A stretch of 64,000 nucleotides of DNA from Sphingomonas insulae (GTDB taxonomy: Bacteria; Pseudomonadota; Alphaproteobacteria; Sphingomonadales; Sphingomonadaceae). The notes below the pieces were generated by a model. The model did no database searches. It worked only from the letters and a program-made list of their open reading frames with translations, and was not told where the DNA came from. The stretch's first letter is position 1. Every line of letters starts with the position of its first letter. The DNA lies in contig NZ_CP048422.1 in NCBI RefSeq assembly GCF_010450875.1, forward strand, positions 1,321,001-1,385,000, written 5' to 3'. Positions 36,982 to 46,030 of the stretch are shown one piece after another. The position numbers and the translations under genes were made by a program.

Positions 36982-38346
36982 TCAGGCCTGTTTCGCCAGC
37001 CATTCTTCGAGCCACTTGATCGTGTACCGGCCTTCCTGGAATTCCGGATCGTCGAGCAGCGCCTGGTGGAGCGGGATCGTCGTCGTCGGCCCCTCGATCA
37101 CGAATTCCTCCAGCGCGCGGCGGAGGCGGCGGAGCGCGCCTTCGCGGGTCGTGCCGTAGACGATCAGCTTGGCGATCATGCTGTCGTAATAGGGCGGGAC
37201 CTTATAGCCGGCGTACAGGCCGCTATCGACGCGCACGTGCATGCCGCCGGGGGCGTGGAACTGCTTCACGAGGCCGGGCGAGGGGGCGAAGGTGCGCGGA
37301 TCCTCGGCGTTGATACGGCATTCGATCGCGTGGCCGCGGAACTGCACGTCCTGCTGGCGCAGGGTGAGCGGATGCCCCTCGGCGATGCGGATCTGTTCGC
37401 GGACGAGGTCGAGGCCGGTGATCATCTCGGTCACCGGATGCTCGACCTGCAGCCGGGTGTTCATCTCGATGAAGTAGAATTCGCCGTCTTCCCACAGGAA
37501 TTCGATCGTCCCGGCACCGCGATAACCCATGTCGGCCATCGCGCGCGCGCAGATGCCGCCGATCCGTTCGCGGTCGTCCTTGCCCAGCACGGGCGAGGGG
37601 GCCTCCTCCAGCACCTTCTGGTGGCGGCGTTGCAGCGAGCAATCGCGTTCGCCGAGATGGATCGCATTGCCGTTGCCGTCGCCGAAGACCTGGATCTCGA
37701 TATGGCGGGGATTGCCGAGATACTTTTCGAGATAGACGGTGGCATCGCCGAACGCGGCCTTCGCCTCGCTGCCGGCCTGCTGCATCAGCGTTTCGAGTTC
37801 ATCCTCGGAATTGCAGACCTTCATGCCGCGGCCACCGCCGCCCGACGCCGCCTTGATGATGACGGGATAGCCGGCCTTCGCCGCGATCGCCTTGGCCTCG
37901 GCGAGGTCGCCGATCGCACCGTCGCTGCCGGGGACGAGCGGCAGGCCGAGCGCGCCTGCGGTACGCTTCGCCTCGATCTTGTCGCCCATCGTGCGGATAT
38001 GTTCGGGCTTGGGCCCGACGAAGATCAGGTTATGCAGCTCGACGATTTCCGCGAAGCGCGCGTTTTCGCTGAGGAAGCCATAGCCCGGATGGATCGCGTC
38101 GGCGCCGCTGATCTCTGCCGCCGAAATGATGTTGGGAATGTTGAGATAGCTGTCGGCGGCGGCAGGCGGGCCGATGCAGATCGCCTCATCCGCGAGCCGG
38201 ACGTGCATCGCGTCGGCATCGGCGGTGGAATGCACCGCCACCGTCTTGATGCCCATTTCATGGCAGGCGCGGTGAATGCGCAGGGCGATCTCGCCGCGAT
38301 TGGCGATCAGCAGTTTCTTGATCTGGCGCGTTGGGGTGGAAGCCAC
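36982..38346 (-). CDS. accC: Acetyl-CoA carboxylase, biotin carboxylase subunit
   Basis: A 454-residue ATP-grasp enzyme that carboxylates the biotin of AccB in fatty acid synthesis. It has [15 protein letters not shown], the loop [42 protein letters not shown] and [14 protein letters not shown]. Length matches AccC (about 450). It lies 7 bp after accB; aroQ-accB-accC form the operon, an arrangement frequent in alphaproteobacteria. Confidence 0.97.
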   Translation of the reverse strand: MASTPTRQIKKLLIANRGEIALRIHRACHEMGIKTVAVHSTADADAMHVRLADEAICIGPPAAADSYLNIPNIISAAEISGADAIHPGYGFLSENARFAEIVELHNLIFVGPKPEHIRTMGDKIEAKRTAGALGLPLVPGSDGAIGDLAEAKAIAAKAGYPVIIKAASGGGGRGMKVCNSEDELETLMQQAGSEAKAAFGDATVYLEKYLGNPRHIEIQVFGDGNGNAIHLGERDCSLQRRHQKVLEEAPSPVLGKDDRERIGGICARAMADMGYRGAGTIEFLWEDGEFYFIEMNTRLQVEHPVTEMITGLDLVREQIRIAEGHPLTLRQQDVQFRGHAIECRINAEDPRTFAPSPGLVKQFHAPGGMHVRVDSGLYAGYKVPPYYDSMIAKLIVYGTTREGALRRLRRALEEFVIEGPTTTIPLHQALLDDPEFQEGRYTIKWLEEWLAKQA

Positions 38347-38353
38347 GGGGCGG

Positions 38354-38854
38354 TTACTCGACCACCACGAGCGGCTGGTCGAATTCGACCGGCTGGCCGT
38401 TTTCGATCAGGATCTGGCGCACGACGCCCGCCGATGGCGCAGTGATCGGGTTCATGACCTTCATCGCCTCGACGATCAGCAGCGTATCGCCGGCGGCGAC
38501 GGTCTGGCCGACGCTGACGAATGGCTTGGCGCCGGGTTCGGCGGACAGGTAGCAGGTGCCGACCATCGGCGATTTCACGGCGTTCGCGCTGGCGAGCGTC
38601 GGGGCCATCGCGCCCGCTTCCGCGGCGGGCGGAGCCGATGCGGCGACCGGCGCGGATGCCATCGGCTGCGGCGCCGCATATACCGGTGCTGCCTGTGCCG
38701 CGGCCTTGCGCGCGACGCGAATCTTGCGGTCGCCTTCCTCTACCTCGATTTCGGTGAGGTGGGTGGCGTCGAGCAGTTCGGCGAGCTGGCGCACGAGGTT
38801 GACGTCGACCTGCATCGACTGGGTGGGGGCACCATTGTTGGTCTGTTCAGTCAT
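38354..38854 (-). CDS. accB: Acetyl-CoA carboxylase, biotin carboxyl carrier protein
   Basis: A 166-residue BCCP. An N-terminal helical region (about 15-50) precedes an Ala/Pro-rich flexible linker (about 52-90). The C-terminal biotinyl domain has [21 protein letters not shown] and the biotinylated lysine K132 in IVEAMKVMN. It carries the carboxyl group from AccC to the transferase subunits, which are not in this window. It sits between aroQ (14 bp upstream) and accC. Confidence 0.97.
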   Translation of the reverse strand: MTEQTNNGAPTQSMQVDVNLVRQLAELLDATHLTEIEVEEGDRKIRVARKAAAQAAPVYAAPQPMASAPVAASAPPAAEAGAMAPTLASANAVKSPMVGTCYLSAEPGAKPFVSVGQTVAAGDTLLIVEAMKVMNPITAPSAGVVRQILIENGQPVEFDQPLVVVE

Positions 38855-38868
38855 GGGGAGGCCTCCTG

Positions 38869-39303
38869 TCAGAAGCGCGCCGCCGCTTCAAGCGCAAGGG
38901 TGTACGAGAGCGCACCGAAGCCGGCGATGGTTCCCTTCGCCGCGCGCCCCACGTAGCTGATATGGCGGAAGTCCTCACGGGTGTGCGGGTTGGAGAGGTG
39001 GACCTCGATCACCGGCGTCCTGATGCCCTTTATCGCATCGTGGACGGCGATCGAGGTGTGGGTGAAGGCGCCGGCGTTGAGGATCACCGCCTTTGCGCCG
39101 CGCGCCTGCGCCTCGTGCAGCCAGTCGACCAGATGGCCTTCGTGGTTGGACTGGCGCATGTCGATGTCGAGATCGAGTTCGCGGGCGCGATCCTCGAGCT
39201 GGCCGGCGATGTCGTCGAGCGTGTCGCTGCCGTAGATCTCCGGCTCGCGGGTGCCGAGGAGGTTCAGGTTGGGGCCGTTGAGGACGTAGATCGTGTCGGT
39301 CAT
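38869..39303 (-). CDS. aroQ: 3-Dehydroquinate dehydratase, type II
   Basis: A 144-residue dodecameric dehydratase of the shikimate pathway. Motifs: [19 protein letters not shown] with the catalytic tyrosine, [35 protein letters not shown], and [22 protein letters not shown]. The start at 39303 abuts the inverted-repeat region. It heads the operon with accB and accC. Confidence 0.97.
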   Translation of the reverse strand: MTDTIYVLNGPNLNLLGTREPEIYGSDTLDDIAGQLEDRARELDLDIDMRQSNHEGHLVDWLHEAQARGAKAVILNAGAFTHTSIAVHDAIKGIRTPVIEVHLSNPHTREDFRHISYVGRAAKGTIAGFGALSYTLALEAAARF

Positions 39304-39347
39304 GGCGTGGGCTTATCGCTGTTTGGCGGGCGGTGCAAAGACGGTGG

Positions 39348-39585
39348 TTTTCGCGCGAAGACGCCAGGACGCGAAGTGAAGGAACAAGGTTTGGTTCACG
39401 CGGAGGCGCGGAGGCGCGGAGAGGGACTCACCCGCGGTAGCGGGCTCTCATCATCATTTCCGTGTGAGGATATGGGCCGCTGCGCGGGAAGGAGTGAGCG
39501 GGCCGCACGGGACATCTCTCCGCGCCTCCGCGTCTCCGCGTGAACCATTCTTCTTTGCGTCTTCGCGTCTTCGCGTGAATCATCC
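39348..39585. repeat. Long imperfect inverted repeat element
   Basis: The left arm (about 39348-39424) and right arm (about 39513-39585) are near-perfect reverse complements. Both read gaagacgc..., then a short A-rich or T-rich part, then ggttcacgcggaggcgcggagg. A unique centre of about 90 bp lies between them. Internal direct repeats of gaagacgc and ggaggcgc are visible. A minus-strand open frame through the element (reading like HAETRRRGEMS and [10 protein letters not shown]) is a by-product of this repeat and is not annotated. The gap aroQ-thiSG otherwise holds no gene. Confidence 0.8.
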
Positions 39586-39648
39586 TTCCAAAGGTGGACA
39601 CGAACGACCACGCGCCTAGATGGGGCGGATCAAGGAGTTTTGCGCGTC

Positions 39649-40686
39649 ATGCCCCATAGCGATGGCACCGTATCGATCACCGTCAACGGCGAGCACAAGC
39701 GGGTTACCGCCGGATTGACCCTCGCCGATCTCGCAAGCGAACTGGGGCTGGTGCCCGAGAAGGTCGCGGTGGAGCGGAACCTCGAGATCGTGCCGCGATC
39801 GACGCTGGCCGACGTGTGCGTCGAGGATGGCGACGATCTGGAGATCGTGACGTTCGTGGGTGGTGGCGACCATGCGGCCGCGGGCGTCGGTGGTGGCGAC
39901 CATCTGAAGCCGGTCGCGGACGACAGCTGGACGGTGGCGGGGCGGACGTTCCGGTCGCGGCTGATCGTCGGCACGGGCAAGTATAAGGATTTCGCGCAGA
40001 ACGCCGCTGCGCTGGCAGCGTCCGGGGCGGAAATCGTCACCGTTGCGGTGCGGCGGGTCAACATCTCCGATCGCAACCAGCCGTTGCTGATGGACTATAT
40101 CGATCCGAAAAAGGTCACCTATCTGCCCAATACCGCGGGCTGTTTCGACGCGGAGAGCGCGATCCGCACGCTGCGGCTGGCGCGTGAGGCGGGCGGCTGG
40201 GACCTCGTCAAGCTGGAGGTGCTGGGCGAGGCGAAGACGCTGTACCCCGACATGCACGAGACGCTGCGCGCGACGGAAGTGCTGGCCAACGAGGGGTTCA
40301 AGCCGATGGTCTATTGCGTCGACGATCCGATCGCGGCGAAGCGGCTGGAGAATGCCGGCGCGGTGGCGATCATGCCGCTGGGCGCGCCGATCGGATCGGG
40401 GCTGGGCATCCAGAACCGCATCACCATCCGGCTGATCGTCGAGGGCGCGGGCGTGCCGGTGCTGGTCGATGCGGGCGTCGGCACCGCATCCGACGCGGCG
40501 GTGGCGATGGAACTGGGTTGCGACGGCGTATTGATGAACACCGCGATCGCCGAGGCGAAGGACCCGGTGATGATGGCGGCGGCGATGCGATCGGCGGTGG
40601 AGGCGGGGCGGCTTGCCTATCGTGCCGGGCGGATGGGGCAGCGGCGCTATGCCGATCCGTCCAGTCCCCTGGCTGGATTGATCTAA
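39649..40686 (+). CDS. thiG: ThiS-ThiG fusion: sulfur carrier and thiazole synthase
   Basis: A 345-residue fusion. Residues 1-73 match ThiS ([24 protein letters not shown] through [10 protein letters not shown]), and residues 95-345 match ThiG ([37 protein letters not shown] with the Schiff-base lysine, [45 protein letters not shown]). The linker repeats GGGDH (71-75 and 81-85). Thiazole synthesis for vitamin B1 is expected. ThiS normally ends in a free Gly-Gly that takes up sulfur; here the glycines are internal. The ATG at 39649 is used: caaggag lies 11 bp upstream, while a TTG at 39640 is too close to it. Confidence 0.92.
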   Translation: MPHSDGTVSITVNGEHKRVTAGLTLADLASELGLVPEKVAVERNLEIVPRSTLADVCVEDGDDLEIVTFVGGGDHAAAGVGGGDHLKPVADDSWTVAGRTFRSRLIVGTGKYKDFAQNAAALAASGAEIVTVAVRRVNISDRNQPLLMDYIDPKKVTYLPNTAGCFDAESAIRTLRLAREAGGWDLVKLEVLGEAKTLYPDMHETLRATEVLANEGFKPMVYCVDDPIAAKRLENAGAVAIMPLGAPIGSGLGIQNRITIRLIVEGAGVPVLVDAGVGTASDAAVAMELGCDGVLMNTAIAEAKDPVMMAAAMRSAVEAGRLAYRAGRMGQRRYADPSSPLAGLI

Positions 40687-40733
40687 CAGGGCCGGATTGC
40701 GCTAGTAGAGTTGTATCCTGACGAAATTGTCAC

Positions 40734-40758
40734 GGAACCGGTCCGAGTTGAGCCCGTT
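40734..40758 (+). promoter_or_regulatory. EcfG (general stress) promoter upstream of csbD
   Basis: GGAAC at 40734-40738 and CGTT at 40755-40758 are separated by exactly 16 bases, a full match to the alphaproteobacterial EcfG promoter. It ends 59 bp before the csbD start. CsbD-like genes are common members of general stress regulons, which fits. Confidence 0.75.
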
Positions 40759-40817
40759 ATTCTTGCGTCAGATCAAGCGGCCCGGCTGGCGGGACGCAGA
40801 TTTCGCAGGAGGTTTTT

Positions 40818-41000
40818 ATGGGCGAGTTCGCCGACAAGGTCAAAGGCACGGTCAACGAAGCCATCGGCAACGCCAAGGAAGCCATCGGCAAGCACACCGA
40901 TAACGACAAGCTGGTCGCCGAAGGTCAGGCGCAGCAGGTCGAAGGCAAGGGCGAGAAGGTCAAGGGCAGCGTCAAGGGCGCGCTCGGCGACGATATCTGA
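40818..41000 (+). CDS. CsbD family stress protein
   Basis: A 60-residue acidic/basic helical protein of the CsbD family (MGEFADKVKGTVNEAIGNAKEAIGKHTDNDKL and KGEKVKGSVKGALGDDI). Members are induced by general stress in many bacteria; the molecular role is unknown. caggagg sits 8 bp upstream of the ATG. It follows a full-match EcfG promoter and is followed by a Rho-independent terminator, so it is a single-gene stress transcript. Confidence 0.92.
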   Translation: MGEFADKVKGTVNEAIGNAKEAIGKHTDNDKLVAEGQAQQVEGKGEKVKGSVKGALGDDI

Positions 41001-41029
41001 CCTGAGCATCGCGTAAGCGTATTGGAGAG

Positions 41030-41056
41030 GCCGTCCCGATCGCGGGGCGGCTTTTT
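41030..41056 (+). terminator. Rho-independent terminator after csbD
   Basis: A 9-bp stem (gccgtcccg / cggggcggc, with one G-T pair) with a 4-base loop is followed by ttttt. It lies 29 bp after the csbD stop and before the lipoprotein gene. Confidence 0.85.
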
Positions 41057-41091
41057 CACGTCAGACTGATCCATTTGAAAGGGGACATGAC

Positions 41092-41376
41092 ATGAAGAAG
41101 ACGATGATCGCGCTGGGCCTTGGCGCCATGGCATTGTCGCTCGCCGCCTGTGGCGGCAAGGGCGACGACAAGCTCGGCAGCCAGGTCGAGGCCGCGGCGG
41201 ACAACCGCGCCGATGCACTGGAAGCCGCCGCCGACAATATGGAAGACCAGGCGAAGGCGGTGCGCGCGAGCGGCGACCAGCAGGCCGATGCGATCGACGA
41301 TGCCGATATCAATGCGCAGGCGATGCCCGACGAGCAGAAGGCCGCATTGATCAACGGGTCGGAAAAGCTGCGCTGA
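41092..41376 (+). CDS. Small lipoprotein with helical repeats
   Basis: A 94-residue protein with a lipoprotein signal ending LSLAACG (Cys at position 20) and a mature part that is acidic and helical, repeating A-D-N-x-A-D-A-L-E-A-A-A-D-N-like elements (residues 30-60). It resembles small periplasmic lipoproteins of unknown function found next to stress genes. aaagggg sits upstream of the ATG. It lies just after csbD but behind its terminator, so separate or read-through expression is possible. Confidence 0.75.
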   Translation: MKKTMIALGLGAMALSLAACGGKGDDKLGSQVEAAADNRADALEAAADNMEDQAKAVRASGDQQADAIDDADINAQAMPDEQKAALINGSEKLR

Positions 41377-41510
41377 CGATGCCGGGGCGGGGGCGGGAAT
41401 GCCTCCGCCCCTGTTGCCGGCGCTGCCGCGGCGGGGTCGGATGAGGTGTTCGGACTTGCGCTGTGCCTTGCGACGGATGGTGCCCCCGGCCCTTGCCGGG
41501 GGCGATGCTG

Positions 41511-43160
41511 CTAGCGGTCCCTGATCGCGGCGAGCGTGGTGCCGGCGGTGATGACCTCGATATCGGTCTTGAGGTGCAGCAGGCGCACGCCGCGCTGCGC
41601 CTGCGCCCGCGACAATGCCGGCGCGAAATCTGCGGTGCGGTCGACCGTTTCCGCCCAGCAGCCATAGGCGCGGGCGAGCGCGACGAAGTCGGGGTTGGCC
41701 AGCGCCGTTGCCGACACGCGGCCGGGGAATTCCCGCTCCTGATGCATGCGGATGGTGCCGTAGCCGCCATTGTCGATCACCAGCACCAGCAATTGCGCGT
41801 CATGCTGGACCGCGGTGGCGAGTTCCTGTCCGTTCATCAGGAAACAGCCGTCGCCGGCGAGCGCCACGACCTGGCGGTCGGGGTAGCGCAGCGCGGCGGC
41901 GACGGCGGCGGGCAGGCCGTAGCCCATCGCGCCGGCGGTCGGCGCCAGCTGCGTGCCGGGGGCGGCATAGGGCCAGTATCGGTGCCACCAGCCGCTGTAA
42001 TTGCCCGCGCCGTTGCAGATGATGGTGTCCGCGGGCAGCACATCGCGCATCGCCGCGACGCAGGGACCAAGGTCCATCGCGACGCCCGGGCGCGCTGCCG
42101 GCGTGGACCAGGCGAGCCATTCGGCATGCGCCTCCGCCCCGCCGGGGCGCGGCGGGCCGTCGATCGCGGCGATCGCCTCGGCAAAATCGGCCATGCCGGC
42201 GCAGATCGACAGGTCGGTGCGATAGGTCATGCCGAGTTCGTTCGCGTCCGGGTGGACGTGGATCAGCCGTTGGCCGGGGTGATCCGGCGTCACCAGCGTA
42301 TAGCCGTCCGTGCTCGCCTCCCCCAGCCGCGGGCCGGCGACGATCAGCAGGTCGGCCGCCTTGATCCGGGCCACGAGCCGGGTGTTGGGGCCATAGCCGA
42401 GATTGCCGGCATAGCTGGGGCAGGCGTTGGGAATCGCATCCTGCCGGCGGAAGGCGGCGGCGACGGGCACGCCGGTGCGATCGGCCCAGGCGGCGAAATC
42501 CTGCGCGGCGATATTGTCCCAGCCGGCGCCGCCGACGATCGCGACCGGGCGTTCGGCGGTGGCGAGCAGATCGGCGAACTGGTCCATCGCGGCTTCGTCG
42601 CAGCCCTGCGCCAGGCGTTCGACGCGGGGGCGGTCGACCGCCTCGACCCGGTCGAGCAGCATGTCCTCGGGCAGGGCGAGCACCACCGGGCCGGGGCGAC
42701 CGTTCATCGCCACGGCGTAGGCGCGCGCGATATATTCCGGGATGCGCGCGGCATCGTCGATCCGCGCCGCCCATTTCGCCAGCGGCGCGAACATCGCCTG
42801 GAAATCGACCTCCTGAAACGCCTCGCGGTCGCGGGTGCCGCGGTCGACGTCGCCGATGAACAGGATCATCGGCTGCGAATCCTGCCGCGCGACATGGACG
42901 CCGATCGACGCATTGGTCGCGCCCGGGCCACGGGTGACGAAGGCGACGCCGGGGCGGTGCATCAGCGTACCGTCCGCGCAGGCCATGAACGCCGCGCCGC
43001 CTTCCTGCCGGCAGGTGACGATCTGGATCCGGTCGGTGTCGTGCAGCGCGTCGAGCACGGCGAGGAAGCTTTCGCCGGGAACGGTGAAGATACGCTCGCA
43101 ACCCTGTGCGAGCAGCTGGTCGACCAGAATGCGGCCGCCGGTGCGGAGAGGTGTGTCCAT
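41511..43160 (-). CDS. Thiamine-diphosphate enzyme (acetolactate synthase-like)
   Basis: A 549-residue ThDP-dependent enzyme of the acetohydroxyacid synthase / benzoylformate decarboxylase superfamily. It has the N-terminal ERIFTVPGESFL and CRQEGGAAFMA with the ThDP-activating glutamate, FVTRGPGATNASIGVH, and the cofactor motif GDGCFLMNGQELATAV...DNGGYG. The N-terminal part is unlike IlvB in several positions, and no small regulatory subunit gene is adjacent, so it is more likely a side-branch enzyme (an alpha-keto acid decarboxylase or carboligase) than the ilvBN synthase. The gap 43161-43477 upstream holds a run of nine G and a 9-bp inverted repeat, but no gene. Confidence 0.88.
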   Translation of the reverse strand: MDTPLRTGGRILVDQLLAQGCERIFTVPGESFLAVLDALHDTDRIQIVTCRQEGGAAFMACADGTLMHRPGVAFVTRGPGATNASIGVHVARQDSQPMILFIGDVDRGTRDREAFQEVDFQAMFAPLAKWAARIDDAARIPEYIARAYAVAMNGRPGPVVLALPEDMLLDRVEAVDRPRVERLAQGCDEAAMDQFADLLATAERPVAIVGGAGWDNIAAQDFAAWADRTGVPVAAAFRRQDAIPNACPSYAGNLGYGPNTRLVARIKAADLLIVAGPRLGEASTDGYTLVTPDHPGQRLIHVHPDANELGMTYRTDLSICAGMADFAEAIAAIDGPPRPGGAEAHAEWLAWSTPAARPGVAMDLGPCVAAMRDVLPADTIICNGAGNYSGWWHRYWPYAAPGTQLAPTAGAMGYGLPAAVAAALRYPDRQVVALAGDGCFLMNGQELATAVQHDAQLLVLVIDNGGYGTIRMHQEREFPGRVSATALANPDFVALARAYGCWAETVDRTADFAPALSRAQAQRGVRLLHLKTDIEVITAGTTLAAIRDR

Positions 43161-43330
43161 CGCCGGAGTGTGGCGGGTCGGCGCGCGGAAGTCGAGGAAG
43201 ACGCGTGCGTCCCTCGGCGGGTCGCGCTGGCGGGTGCAGGTAGTTGGGGGCGGGGGGGGGCGGGGCGATGTGTCCTGATCGATGGCCAGCTGCCGTTATC
43301 CGGAGCCGGCGGCGATCCTGCATCGACGGC

Positions 43331-43382
43331 CACACCGGTTTCGATGTTCTTGCGATGCCGTAAGAAAATGCAGACCGGTGTG
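43331..43382. repeat. Inverted repeat with 9-bp arms in gap upstream of HWE kinase
   Basis: cacaccggt at 43331-43339 and accggtgtg at 43374-43382 are perfect inverse copies 34 bases apart. They lie between the divergent ThDP enzyme and histidine kinase genes. The arms could form a weak stem or be a spaced operator. A run of nine G lies at 43252-43260. Confidence 0.5.
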
Positions 43383-43477
43383 AAGACGCCGCGGTCTTTT
43401 CGCCGATCCGATCCTGTTCTAGGCGTGGCGGCGCTTCGAACGTTCGGGTTCGATGGGCTGGCAAGACGCGGACGAGC

Positions 43478-45448
43478 ATGACCGAAGGCGCGACACGAGG
43501 GGAAAGGCAGGCGGACGACGGGGCGCTGCAGGGTTGCGCCGGGATGTTGCGTGCACACGACTGGAGCACGACCGCCCTGGGGGATCGCGCCGGCTGGCCG
43601 CAGAGCCTGCGCACGGCCGTGGACATGATGATGGCGTCGGGGCACGCCATGTGTCTGGCGTGGGGGACGGAGGGCCTGTTCCTCTACAACGACGCCTATG
43701 CGCCGATGCTGGGTTCCCGCCACCCGCAGGCGTTCGGGGCGCGTTTCGCGGACGTCTGGGCCGATGTCTGGGCGGATATCGCGCCGCTGGTCGATGCCAC
43801 CTTCTGCGGCGAGACGTCGACGTTCCAGGACATGCCGCTGGTGATGACCCGGAACGGCTATCCCGAACGGACCTGGTGGACCTTTTCCTATTCACCGGTG
43901 CGCGACGAGCGGGGCGAGGTCGCCGGCCTGCTGAACGTCACGCTCGAAACGACCGGCCGCGTGCAGGCGGAACGCGAGCGCGACGCGGCTGTCGACGGCC
44001 TCAGCCGGGCGGAGGCCGGCTGGCGGCGGATATTCGAAACGCTGGCGGAAGGGTTCATCCTCGGCGCGCTGGTGCGGTCGGCGGATGGCGCGGTGATCGA
44101 CTGGCGCTATGAAGAGGTCAACAACGCCTGGTACGATCTGGTCGGCATCGAACGCGGCTGTGCGCTGGGGCGGACCATCCGTTCGGTGTTTCCGGGAATC
44201 GAGGATGCCTGGGTGGACGGGGCCGCCCGCGTCGTCGCTACCGGCGAATCGCTGCGCTTCACCCGGCAGGTCGGCACGCTGGGGCGCTGGTACGACGGCG
44301 TGATCCAGCCCGCCGGCGACGATCGCTTCACCATCATCTTCACCGAGGTCACCGATCGCGTGCTGCGCGAACGGCGGCAGGCGGCGATCATCGCGCTGAC
44401 CGACCGGTTGCAGCAGGAAACCGACGCCCGCAGCATGACGATGGCAGCCAGCACGATCCTTGGCCGGGCGCTGGACGTGCAGCTCGTCGGCTATGGCGAT
44501 GTCGATGCCGCGACGGAGACGATCACGGTCGAGAGCAACTGGACGAGCGAAGGTGCTGCGACGCTGGCAGGAACGCTCCACTTCCGCGACTTCGGTTCCT
44601 ATGTCGACGATCTGCAGGCGGGGCGCACGGTCGTGGTGCGCGACTGCCGTGCCGATCCACGCACCCGCGACCATGCCGCGGCGCTGGAGGCACGCAGCGC
44701 GCGGGCGTTCGTCAACACGCCGGTGGTCGAGCGCGGGACGTTCGTCGCGCTGCTCTACGTCAGCAGCGATCGGCCGCGGTCATGGACCGAGGACGAGCTG
44801 CAGTTCATCGGCGACGTCGCATACCGGCTGCGATCGGCGGTCGAGCAGCTGCGCGCGGTCGAGCAGCAGGAGATATTGAACGGCGAGCTGGCGCATCGGG
44901 TCAAGAACACGCTGAGCGTCGTCCAGGCGATCGCGGCGCAGACGCTCGCCGGCAAGGCGGACGATGCCGCCGTGGCCGAATTCGGTAGCCGGCTGAAGGC
45001 GCTGGCGTCGGCCCACGACGTGTTGCTGACGCGCAGCTGGTCCGCCGCGACCCTGCACGACGTCGCCCGATCGGCGCTCGCGACCTTTGCCGGGGACCGG
45101 ATGCGGATGTCCGGTCCCGACCTGTGGATCAGTTCGCGCGCGGCGATGTCGCTATCGCTGTTGCTGCACGAACTGGCGACCAACGCGGCGAAATACGGGG
45201 CGTTGAGCCATCCCGACGGTGTCGTCACGATGACCTGGGCGGTGCGACCCGGGCCGGGCGGCGACGTGCTGCACGTCACCTGGCGCGAACGCGGCGGGCC
45301 ACCCGCGGCCGAGCCGGTCCGTCGCGGGTTCGGCGCCCGGATCATTCGCATGGGTCTTATCGGGTCGGGCGGCGTTGAGCAGCATTACGATCGTCATGGC
45401 CTGACGATCGAGATGAGCGCGCCGCTGGATCAGGTGCAACAGGCCTGA
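43478..45448 (+). CDS. HWE-family sensor histidine kinase with PAS and GAF domains
   Basis: A 656-residue soluble kinase with no membrane segment. Two PAS-type domains (about residues 40-170 and 180-300, with TWWTFSYSPVRDERGEVAGLLNV and WYDGVIQPAGDDRFTIIFTEVTD) and a GAF domain (about 310-460) lead to an HWE kinase core. H473 (ELAHRVKNTLSVVQAIAAQTL) is the phosphate acceptor; the N-box is LLLHELATNAAKYGALS, and the VTWRER motif gives the family its W-x-E. It signals a cytoplasmic or light/redox cue that cannot be read from the sequence. A receiver-only regulator starts 23 bp later. Confidence 0.93.
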   Translation: MTEGATRGERQADDGALQGCAGMLRAHDWSTTALGDRAGWPQSLRTAVDMMMASGHAMCLAWGTEGLFLYNDAYAPMLGSRHPQAFGARFADVWADVWADIAPLVDATFCGETSTFQDMPLVMTRNGYPERTWWTFSYSPVRDERGEVAGLLNVTLETTGRVQAERERDAAVDGLSRAEAGWRRIFETLAEGFILGALVRSADGAVIDWRYEEVNNAWYDLVGIERGCALGRTIRSVFPGIEDAWVDGAARVVATGESLRFTRQVGTLGRWYDGVIQPAGDDRFTIIFTEVTDRVLRERRQAAIIALTDRLQQETDARSMTMAASTILGRALDVQLVGYGDVDAATETITVESNWTSEGAATLAGTLHFRDFGSYVDDLQAGRTVVVRDCRADPRTRDHAAALEARSARAFVNTPVVERGTFVALLYVSSDRPRSWTEDELQFIGDVAYRLRSAVEQLRAVEQQEILNGELAHRVKNTLSVVQAIAAQTLAGKADDAAVAEFGSRLKALASAHDVLLTRSWSAATLHDVARSALATFAGDRMRMSGPDLWISSRAAMSLSLLLHELATNAAKYGALSHPDGVVTMTWAVRPGPGGDVLHVTWRERGGPPAAEPVRRGFGARIIRMGLIGSGGVEQHYDRHGLTIEMSAPLDQVQQA

Positions 45449-45471
45449 CGCGCGAAAGAGACGACGGGAAC

Positions 45472-45861
45472 ATGGGTCAGTCACAGCCGATCACGCGCCT
45501 GCCGGTGCTCATCATCGAAGACGAGCCGGTGCTGCGCATCGACGCCATCGCGATGGTCGAGCGGGCGGGGTTCGAGGCGGTCGAGGCGATGAGCGTCGAG
45601 AATGCGATCGTGATCCTGGAGCGGCGGCCCGACATCCGCATCCTGTACATGGACCTCGACATGCCACGCGGGGTGAAGGGGATCGAGATCGCCGCGATGA
45701 TCCGCAGCCGTTGGCCACCGATCGAAATCGTGCTGACCGCAGCGACGTTCGTGGCAGCCGATCTGGACCTGCCGGTCCGATCGGAATTCTATGCCAAGCC
45801 CATCGATCGCCTGCAGGTCGTGGCGGCGATGCGGCGCATGGCGGGGCACCTGCCCGGTTAG
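45472..45861 (+). CDS. Single-domain response regulator
   Basis: A 129-residue receiver domain with no output domain. Key residues: acidic pair in LIIEDEP, phosphoacceptor D61 (LYMDLDMP), switch Thr in VLTAATF and lysine K109 (FYAKP). It lies 23 bp after the HWE kinase and is its likely partner. Similar stand-alone receivers in alphaproteobacteria act as phosphate relays or sinks in general-stress and other pathways; which applies is not known. Confidence 0.9.
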   Translation: MGQSQPITRLPVLIIEDEPVLRIDAIAMVERAGFEAVEAMSVENAIVILERRPDIRILYMDLDMPRGVKGIEIAAMIRSRWPPIEIVLTAATFVAADLDLPVRSEFYAKPIDRLQVVAAMRRMAGHLPG

Positions 45862-46030
45862 TTCCCGTTGATCGAGGTGACCGCGCGGCATCGCCGTTGA
45901 CACGGTCGATGCCACCGGCCTGTCGGCGGCCGATATCCGCGCCCGTAGTTCGCCCAGGGAAAGGGTGCCGCATCCACAGGCACAGTCGATGGTCAGCCGC
46001 CCGTTGCATCGCAGCAAAGAACCGATATGA

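Noticed and set aside
39396..39611. Short minus-strand frame with HAETRRRGE and [10 protein letters not shown] peptides
   Set aside because: Produced by the inverted-repeat element; the same peptides recur in unrelated organisms as spurious annotations.
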